From JAICLL01 sp035252155 (GTDB taxonomy: Bacteria > Planctomycetota > Planctomycetia > Pirellulales > JAICIG01), in assembly GCA_035252155.1 (NCBI GenBank), contig DATFDL010000238.1, positions 1 through 6,978 of the forward strand: a stretch of DNA of 6,978 nucleotides. Reading direction: 5' to 3'. Positions 1 through 4,668 of the stretch are shown here, piece by piece. The position numbers and the translations under genes are program-made. The notes under the pieces were generated by a model that saw only the letters and a list, made by a program, of their open reading frames with translations, did no database searches and had not been told where the DNA came from. Each line of letters begins with the position of its first letter. Position 1 is the first letter of the stretch.

Positions 1-21
1 GCTGTTACTGCACACCATCAT
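1..21 (-). CDS. start of a third operon gene, cut by window edge
   Basis: Seven codons are visible on the minus strand, translating as MMVCSNS, and the frame is still open at base 1. The start is supported by its position: its ATG at 21-19 overlaps the TGA stop of the preceding gene (20-18) as ATGA, a usual arrangement for translationally coupled genes. A good Shine-Dalgarno sequence lies upstream at 33-41. A second ATG directly follows at 18-16. Nothing can be said of the product. Since it is coupled to two genes for exported proteins, an envelope-related role is a guess only. Confidence 0.55.
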
Positions 22-956
22 GAAGCCGATTTACCTCCCTTGACGGGTGCTCGCGTCGCGCGCTTCGCGCCAGAGGCTTTTGCAGCCGGCTTCGCGGCGG
101 GTTTAGCGTTCGGTTTCGCGCCGTCCGGTTCATCCTGCTTATCCGACGCGTTTTCATCGCCCGAAGCGTCGGTTTCGGCGCCGGCCGGCTTCTCTTCCGC
201 GAGGCGCTTGTAATAGCGCTCCAAAATCTTCTGATAATGCGCCGGAAAACCTTCAGTCATCGACTGCACGATGCGGTCGCGTTCATGCGGTGGCAGCTCG
301 GCCCATTGCTTGCCCATGCGGCGGGCGGCGTGCAAATCGCCGATGCCACCGGGACCGCCCTTGATCACCGAGTCGGCCGCGGGGCGGCTGGGGTTAGGTC
401 CGCTGGCGCCGCCCTGCATCGATTGGCTCTGCTGCTCGAGCTCTTCGATCAGCTTTTCCAACTTGCCGACAATTTGCTTTTGGGACTCTTGGGTGGGCTG
501 ACCGGTCGCCATGCCCGACAGGTCGATCACCACTTCTTCCATGTCCAGAGCGATGCTGCCGATCGGATCGTCGCCGCCCTCCTGGGCCAAGAGTGGCGAC
601 CCGGCGGCCAAAAGTACCGCGCACCAAAACAGGAATGCTGATACTCGGGTTAAGGCATTCCCGCGGCATAGCCTTTGGGCCGCGCGCGGGTCAAACCAGG
701 GTGCTACGGCATCCGCCGCGGCGCGCGCGAGACGGAACCGAAGCGCAGAGAAAACCGCCGCGGTGGACGCCGTGCGGCGTTGTTCACCAGGGCTGCCCCG
801 CGGCGCGACCGGCACGGCGTCCGTCGCGGCGGCCACGACTGTTCTCAATCCGGCGCGGTGCGCGCCGCGACGGATGCCGTGGCACCCTGACGCGATGCCA
901 TGACACCCTGACTCACGACGCCGCGCGTTTCTTGACCCCTGACGTTGTTTTCTCAT
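18..956 (-). CDS. hypothetical exported protein with displaced signal peptide
   Basis: 312 aa, product unknown. Residues 1-15 are strongly basic. Residues about 16-87 are translated from a palindromic repeat (697-911) and are unlike the rest: rich in Arg, Ala and Gly, with a repeated SGCHGI. A typical export signal follows at about 104-124 (RVSAFLFWCAVLLAAGSPLLA is its core and end), with likely cleavage before QEGG. The mature part has an acidic/amphipathic helix at about 155-180 (TQESQKQIVGKLEKLIEELE), a Gly/Pro linker, and a conserved-looking segment at 211-254 (WAELPPHERDRI, then FPAHYQKILERYYKRLAEE). It ends in a Lys/Ala/Pro-rich low-complexity tail. I chose the ATG at 956 because it overlaps the upstream stop as TAATG and sits 6 bases after a perfect AAGGAGG. 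No ATG, GTG or TTG lies in frame close to the signal peptide; the nearest are a GTG at about residue 48 and earlier. The mature part resembles, from memory, small exported proteins that follow coiled-coil genes in planctomycete operons. Its function is not known to me. The coding status of 130-312 is secure; the N-terminus is not. Confidence 0.8.
   Translation of the reverse strand: MRKQRQGSRNARRRESGCHGIASGCHGIRRGAHRAGLRTVVAAATDAVPVAPRGSPGEQRRTASTAAVFSALRFRLARAAADAVAPWFDPRAAQRLCRGNALTRVSAFLFWCAVLLAAGSPLLAQEGGDDPIGSIALDMEEVVIDLSGMATGQPTQESQKQIVGKLEKLIEELEQQSQSMQGGASGPNPSRPAADSVIKGGPGGIGDLHAARRMGKQWAELPPHERDRIVQSMTEGFPAHYQKILERYYKRLAEEKPAGAETDASGDENASDKQDEPDGAKPNAKPAAKPAAKASGAKRATRAPVKGGKSAS
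33..41 (-). promoter_or_regulatory. ribosome binding site for the partial third gene
   Basis: The minus strand reads AAGGGAGGT, ending 11 bases before the ATG at 21 (14 before the second ATG at 18). The spacing is slightly long but the match to the anti-Shine-Dalgarno sequence is strong. It lies within the last codons of the upstream gene, as expected for coupled translation, and it is the main evidence that a real gene starts at 21. Confidence 0.5.
697..911. repeat. nested inverted-repeat element, five degenerate copies
   Basis: Five related copies of a motif close to GCCACGGCATCCGTCGCGGCG alternate in orientation. The outer arms are 697-725 (plus) and 861-889 (minus), matching at 27 of 29 bases. 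The inner arms are 756-775 (minus) and 812-831 (plus), matching at 18 of 20. A fifth, shorter minus copy at 893-911 is a direct repeat of the 871-890 end, as TCAGGGTGYCAYGGCATC. The arrangement could fold as two nested stems, in DNA or in RNA. No transposase is encoded, so it looks like a non-autonomous repeat of REP/BIME or MITE type. It lies wholly inside the open frame of the 18-956 gene. Confidence 0.8.
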
Positions 957-2875
957 TAGTTTCCTCCTTGCAGCTCGTCGCCGCGTTCTTCGGCGAGCCG
1001 CTCGGTGGCGGCACGCACATAATCTTGTTGATCGGCCACCCGCTCGATCGCCTCGCGCAGGGCGCCGGAGACATCGTCGCCCGAACGCGACCCATCGACA
1101 TCGACCGTCTGCCGGTTGGTGCGCAACTGCAGCAGGCGGATCATCTTCAACTCGGCAATCAGCCGGTTCAGCTCGCGGCGGCGATCGGCCTGCCCGCGTT
1201 GGGCCTTGCCGGGTGAGGCCGACGAAGGTAATTGCTTCATCGCGTCGAGCAGATCGTGCAGGTCGGCCTCGATCTGCCGCTCTTCGTTGACCACTTGCTC
1301 TGAGCCGTCGCCGTCGGCCAGCGAAGCTTGCACGTCGGCCATTTCGTCGCGAACCATAATCAGCGCGGCCGGCAGGGCGATGCCGAACTCAGTCTCTTCG
1401 ACCAACGTGATTAGCTCGTTGGCGATTTCGACGATACGTCCCTCCGACTTACCCAGCCCGACCACGGCATTGATGGCCTGCCGCGAGCCGTTGGCGGCCT
1501 TGGGACCGACCAACTCGGTCGCCTCGCGGACGGCGACCTGCTTTTCGAGCATCAGCGTCAGCCCTTCCATGACGCGGCGCTTGACCTCGGCCCGCAATTG
1601 GTTGAGCAACTTTTCGGCCTCCGCCTCAAGCTGCTCTTTGGCATACTTGAGAGAGTCGAGCGCTTGCTGCTGATCTTCGCTGGCCGGCTCGGCCTGCTCG
1701 TTGCCCAGTCGGCCTTCGGCGCTCGACATGCTGCCGTCGGCCCGCAGCAACTCGCCGAGGGCGCCCGCGCCAGCTTCGCCCAGATCGCGGACCAATTGAG
1801 TGATTCCCTCGTTGAGCTGGCGGTTCTGGGCCTGATCGCGTTTCATCGCGGCGAAATTGGCCTCGGCCAGCTCGGTCTCGGCCCGGCGGACTGCCTCGGC
1901 GGTCTCGTCACGTTCTTTTTCCAAGGCGGCCAAGGCTTCTTTTTGATGTGGCAAGGCCGCGGCGGCTTCACGCTTGTCGAGCGATTGGCCGGCCTCGCCC
2001 ATTTGGCTTTCGGCCATTTGGAGGTTGGCCGACTCTTTGCCGGCCTGCGCCGCCGCTTCGGCCAACGACTTCGCTCCCAGCCGCGTCTTGGCCTGTTCTT
2101 TGGTCAGCTCTTCGAGAGATTTTTGTGGATCGTCGCTCGATCCGGCGCCGTCTTTCACCGCATCGGCCAACTTGCCGCCTTGCTCGACATGCGCGGTTTG
2201 CCGCTTGATCAACTCTTCGAGCGTCGCCTGCTTTTTACGCAGCCCGTCGAGCTCTTTCTGTTTTTCGGCGGTGCCGGCCGAAGCCTTCCGCTCGCGATCT
2301 TCTTCTTGGATGGCTTTGTCGAGCCGCCGCAGCGCTTCTCGCAACTGCCGCAGCCGCTCCAACTGCATCTGGAAGTCGAGATCGGTGGCCAGCAGTAGAT
2401 CGTGCAGCCGTTGCAGCTTCGAGAGTAGCTGCTTTTCTTCGGTGGCCGCTTCGGCCAGCGTGAGACGGTCGAGCAACTTCTGCGTCTCTTTCATCTGGTG
2501 CAGAATCAACTCTTCACGGGCAAACTTCAGTCCCAGCATCAGCCGCGACGAGTTCTCCGGCTCGAGTGCCTTGAGCGCTTCGGAGAGGCGGTACATCCGT
2601 TCTTCGAGCTCGGTCATTTCGGCCGCGACTTTTGCCTGACGAAAGCTGAGCACATCGCCGGGTGTGACCGGGCCGGGCTTTTGGTCGCCGGCTTTCTTGT
2701 CATCGGCTTTCTTGTCATCGGGCTGGGCAGCCTCGGCTTTGGTAGGCGTCGCTTCATCGCCCTCAGCCAGAGCACGGCTGGATAAGAAGGTGAGCAAAGG
2801 GAACGAATAGACCGCTAGGGCAAGCAGCATCGCCGCCGACCTCGCTCGAACTGAGCCAGAACGCGAACGTTTCAT
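956..2875 (-). CDS. exported coiled-coil protein of unknown function
   Basis: 639 aa, first gene of the minus-strand operon. The N-terminus has a basic n-region (MKRSRSGSVRARS), a hydrophobic core at about 14-31 and a likely cleavage site after SSRALA (residue 37), so the bulk should be outside the cytoplasm. Residues 40-75 are a charged, low-complexity linker with DDKKA repeated. From about 80 to 450, and again from 530 to the end, the sequence is dominated by heptad-like helices rich in Glu, Lys, Leu, Ala and Gln (for example 86-106, 145-230, 310-345, 400-432), typical of long coiled coils. A less charged section at about 440-515 (VGPKAANGSRQAINAVVGLG, then FGIALPAALIMVRDEMADV) breaks this pattern and may be a helical bundle. 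The ATG at 2875 follows GGGAGAGGA with good spacing. Similar proteins, including DUF4175-like coiled-coil proteins, occur in planctomycete gene clusters, but I do not recognise a defined family here. A structural or scaffold role in the periplasm is inference. Confidence 0.88.
   Translation of the reverse strand: MKRSRSGSVRARSAAMLLALAVYSFPLLTFLSSRALAEGDEATPTKAEAAQPDDKKADDKKAGDQKPGPVTPGDVLSFRQAKVAAEMTELEERMYRLSEALKALEPENSSRLMLGLKFAREELILHQMKETQKLLDRLTLAEAATEEKQLLSKLQRLHDLLLATDLDFQMQLERLRQLREALRRLDKAIQEEDRERKASAGTAEKQKELDGLRKKQATLEELIKRQTAHVEQGGKLADAVKDGAGSSDDPQKSLEELTKEQAKTRLGAKSLAEAAAQAGKESANLQMAESQMGEAGQSLDKREAAAALPHQKEALAALEKERDETAEAVRRAETELAEANFAAMKRDQAQNRQLNEGITQLVRDLGEAGAGALGELLRADGSMSSAEGRLGNEQAEPASEDQQQALDSLKYAKEQLEAEAEKLLNQLRAEVKRRVMEGLTLMLEKQVAVREATELVGPKAANGSRQAINAVVGLGKSEGRIVEIANELITLVEETEFGIALPAALIMVRDEMADVQASLADGDGSEQVVNEERQIEADLHDLLDAMKQLPSSASPGKAQRGQADRRRELNRLIAELKMIRLLQLRTNRQTVDVDGSRSGDDVSGALREAIERVADQQDYVRAATERLAEERGDELQGGN
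963..969 (-). promoter_or_regulatory. ribosome binding site deciding the start at 956
   Basis: The minus strand reads AAGGAGG, a perfect anti-Shine-Dalgarno match, followed by a 6-base spacer (AAACTA) and ATG. It is formed by the last codons of the upstream gene, whose TAA overlaps the ATG by one base. This is the best ribosome binding site in the window. It argues that translation of the 312-aa frame starts at 956 rather than nearer the signal peptide. Confidence 0.8.
2691..2720 (-). repeat. two perfect tandem copies of a 15-base unit
   Basis: The unit read on the plus strand as GCTTTCTTGTCATCG occurs twice in a row (2691-2705 and 2706-2720). A degenerate third copy lies at about 2677-2690. 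It is in frame within the coiled-coil gene and encodes the repeated DDKKA of the linker behind the signal peptide. Copy number here could vary between strains without breaking the frame. Confidence 0.75.
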
Positions 2876-3057
2876 CGGAATCCTCTCCCGGCCCTAAGGC
2901 CAAAGCTGAAAACGAGCGCCCGCAATGTCACCATCATACTAACGTAGTCGAAGCAAAGATGCACGCCATCCCGGGGAAATGGTAAGATGTTTTTTTGGTT
3001 CTCCGAGCGGTCATGTTGTCGGGTAAAAACTGGAAAAATTATCAAACGGGTGACGCC
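2876..3057. promoter_or_regulatory. divergent intergenic region with presumed promoters
   Basis: This 182-base gap separates the minus-strand operon from modA and must carry the start signals for both if neither is read from elsewhere. On the minus strand a TATGAT at 2938-2933 resembles a -10 box, but no clear -35 box lies 16-18 bases upstream. On the plus strand TAAGAT at 2983-2988 is a possible -10, followed closely by seven T residues (2990-2996), also without a clear -35. I see no convincing ModE-type palindrome. The promoters are inferred from gene orientation more than from motifs. Confidence 0.35.
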
Positions 3058-3912
3058 ATGCGCGGCTGCTGGATGGTAGGGGCCTGTTGCGTACTCTTTG
3101 CCAGTGCCAGCACTGGATGCGGTGGCCGATCGCAAGACGGTAAGCAGGCCGGCCCGCCGGCCGACGAAAAGCCCGCACCCCCCGAGACTGTCTTTCTGCT
3201 GGCCGCCGCCAGTACCCAGGAGCCGATCGAAACCATCGTCACCAATTACCAGCGGTCGAACCCCTCGGTGGCCATCCGATGCAGTTTCGCGGGTTCGTCC
3301 ATTTTAGCCCAACAAATCGACTCAGGCGCTGATGCCGATCTGTTCTTGTCAGCCAACGAGCCGTGGGCTCAACACCTGGCCGACGAAGGCCTGGTCGCGG
3401 AGCGCACCGCGCTGCTCCGCAATCGGCTCGTCTTGATTGTGCCGGTTGAATCCGACGTCGTCATCACCAAGCCAGAAGACTTGTTGAAAGACGCGGTCCG
3501 CCACCTGGCGATGGCCGATCCCGATGCAGTGCCGGCGGGCATCTATGGCCGCCAAGCCCTGGAAAAACTCAACCTTTGGGGCGGCGTGCAAGACAAGGTG
3601 GTGGCGGGGTCCGACGTGCGGCAAGCGCTATCGTATGTCGAGACGGGCGCGGCCGAGGCGGGCATCGTGTACGCCACCGACGCGATTATCTCGGAAAAAG
3701 TGAAAACCGCGTTCCCCTTCGCGCTCGATCTCACCGAACCGGTGGTCTATCCCTTGGTGCTGTTGAAGTCGGCCGCCGACAAGCCGGCCGCCGAGGCGTT
3801 TTATAAGCACCTGCAATCGGGCGAGGCGCTCGGTATTTTCCGTCAGCAAGGATTTGGCGTCGTCGAGCGCAAGCCGGACTTGCCAGAGGATAGCGGTCCA
3901 GGCCGTCCATGA
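3058..3912 (+). CDS. modA: molybdate/tungstate ABC transporter binding protein ModA
   Basis: 284 aa from the ATG at 3058, a usual length for ModA. It should bind molybdate or tungstate outside the cytoplasmic membrane and deliver it to a ModBC permease. Family features appear in order: LLAAASTQEPIETIVTNYQ (48-65, with Ser52), FAGSSILAQQIDSGADADLF (78-97, with Ser80/81), ADPDAVPAGIYGRQALEKL (153-171, with Ala160), SDVRQALSYVETGAAEAGI (185-203, with Val188) and VYATDA (204-209, with Tyr205). These match the positions of the five oxyanion-contacting residues known in E. coli ModA. The N-terminus has a short hydrophobic stretch ending in ASTGC (Cys21), so it is probably a lipoprotein, although Ser at -3 makes the lipobox weak. 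A Gly/Pro/Lys-rich tether follows. The earlier ATG at 3013 and TTG at 2995 would add a polar leader in front of the signal, so I rejected them; GGTGA before 3058 is a weak ribosome binding site. No modB or modC follows, which is odd for this family. Confidence 0.93.
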   Translation: MRGCWMVGACCVLFASASTGCGGRSQDGKQAGPPADEKPAPPETVFLLAAASTQEPIETIVTNYQRSNPSVAIRCSFAGSSILAQQIDSGADADLFLSANEPWAQHLADEGLVAERTALLRNRLVLIVPVESDVVITKPEDLLKDAVRHLAMADPDAVPAGIYGRQALEKLNLWGGVQDKVVAGSDVRQALSYVETGAAEAGIVYATDAIISEKVKTAFPFALDLTEPVVYPLVLLKSAADKPAAEAFYKHLQSGEALGIFRQQGFGVVERKPDLPEDSGPGRP

Positions 3913-4219
3913 AGCGGAGTTCGACGGCATGGAAGGACTCTCCTACGTGCCACATTCGATCAAGCCTGATTGTCGCCTTTCGCTCCGCGAAAGTGGCGAT
4001 TCTTTCGCGGAGCTAACTCACAAGTCATTCTTTGGCCTCGCGGCGTCACATTCGGCCTGCTTGAGAGTCAACTCAGCGGCGTGATCGGTTACTCGTCGCG
4101 TTGAAAACAGTTACCGTTGACAAAAACAAAAACCGCTCTCGCGCACTACGCCTCGCAACCACGCGCTCCCTGCTCCTAAAATTGCCGCCATGCGCGGAGA
4201 TCCGTCGCGCTGTCACGGC
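3913..4219. other. gap with no recognisable gene apart from the hairpin repeat
   Basis: Between the modA stop and the end of the small minus-strand gene I find no frame with convincing protein character and no tRNA-like or other RNA gene. The hairpin at 3977-4013 is the only clear structure. A TTGACA at 4117-4122 lies in an A-rich patch but lacks a partner -10 box. The base composition at about 4108-4135 is lower in GC than the surroundings. Confidence 0.6.
3977..4013. repeat. palindromic repeat with competing hairpins after modA
   Basis: A perfect 12-base inverted repeat pairs GCTCCGCGAAAG (3982-3993) with CTTTCGCGGAGC (4002-4013) across an 8-base loop. The left arm also forms its own 7-bp hairpin, CTTTCGC (3977-3983) with GCGAAAG (3987-3993) across TCC, so the two folds exclude each other. 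It starts 65 bases past the modA stop and could serve as its terminator. No T-run follows, so intrinsic termination is doubtful. The motif looks like a dispersed planctomycete intergenic repeat, from memory. Confidence 0.7.
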
Positions 4220-4423
4220 TCACCGCCTGCCCGAACCAATTGGATCCGTGCCGTTTAGCTGCTCCTGAATCATCGCGATGCGCTCACGATGTCGCAGTAC
4301 ACGGCGAGTGATGTCAGTTGCGGCGGCGCAGACGGAGGTGCAGACGACGCAGATCACGACAAAGCCCCACAAGTTGATCTGGCTCAAGGCCGAGACCCAA
4401 GAAACGGCGCCTTGCTCCAGCAA
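4220..4423 (-). CDS. small single-pass membrane protein
   Basis: 67 aa if started at the TTG at 4423. It has a short N-terminal part (MLEQGAVSWVSALSQINL), one clear membrane segment at about 19-35 (WGFVVICVVCTSVCAAA), then a basic stretch RRVLRHRERIAMIQEQL (40-56) and a short polar tail. A membrane helix followed by a HRERxAMI-type cytoplasmic helix is a pattern I know from small planctomycete and other bacterial membrane proteins, loosely like PspB. It is the main reason I take this as real rather than a chance frame. Codon third positions are GC-rich, as in the neighbours. Weak points: in-frame stops lie just upstream, the start would be TTG with no Shine-Dalgarno sequence, and in-frame TTG codons further in are alternatives. 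It stands alone between two plus-strand genes. It could also be a decaying gene that has lost its start. Confidence 0.5.
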   Translation of the reverse strand: MLEQGAVSWVSALSQINLWGFVVICVVCTSVCAAATDITRRVLRHRERIAMIQEQLNGTDPIGSGRR

Positions 4424-4547
4424 AGAGAAGCGTCGCTATTGAGCCTAGAGGTCGCGGGCCAGCCATGCAAGGATTTTTTCGTGGAACTGAAGCCAAAAAG
4501 CGCCAGGCCGAGGGACCGCCTCAAAGGGGGTTTTGCCGCCCTAGAAT

Positions 4548-4575
4548 TTGCGAATGACGCCGATTCTGTTAAAAT
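4548..4575 (+). promoter_or_regulatory. possible promoter of the cytochrome-like gene
   Basis: TTGCGA (4548-4553) and TAAAAT (4570-4575) are separated by 16 bases and match the sigma-70 consensus at 4 of 6 and 5 of 6 positions. They lie about 95 bases before the ATG at 4669, in an otherwise GC-rich region. It is the best candidate upstream of that gene, but similar matches arise by chance in AT-rich patches. Confidence 0.3.
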
Positions 4576-4668
4576 AACGCACTGCCGGAATGAGGTTCTC
4601 GCCATAATGTCGCCGCGAACGCAAGCTGGTTCGCTTCCCGCCACCACCGAAGTTGACGCCCTACCACA

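Noticed and set aside
697..911. CRISPR array
   Set aside because: The copies alternate in orientation, differ in sequence and are spaced irregularly. There are no uniform spacers and no cas genes.
593..1216. 207-codon open frame on the plus strand crossing the repeat and the operon junction
   Set aside because: It spans the well-supported TAATG junction on the other strand and has no ribosome binding site or recognisable domain.
1598..2398. 266-codon open frame on the plus strand opposite the coiled-coil gene
   Set aside because: Its Leu/Phe/Gly/Gln-rich translation is what the complement of a Glu/Lys/Leu/Ala-rich coiled coil gives. It has no independent support.
2995..3057. Longer modA start at TTG 2995 or ATG 3013
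   Set aside because: Either would place a polar segment (MLSGKNWKNYQTGDA) ahead of the signal sequence. The ATG at 3058 gives a normal lipoprotein-like leader.
3854..4084. 76-codon plus-strand frame across the end of modA
   Set aside because: It overlaps modA in another frame and runs through the hairpin repeat. Its composition is not protein-like.
4117..4122. Perfect TTGACA as a -35 box
   Set aside because: No -10-like hexamer occurs 15-19 bases downstream, and no plus-strand gene follows closely.
3913..4668. tRNA or other structured RNA gene in the largest gap
   Set aside because: I looked for a cloverleaf-compatible acceptor and T-arm pattern and saw none; only the short palindrome stands out. 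A covariance-model search would settle this.
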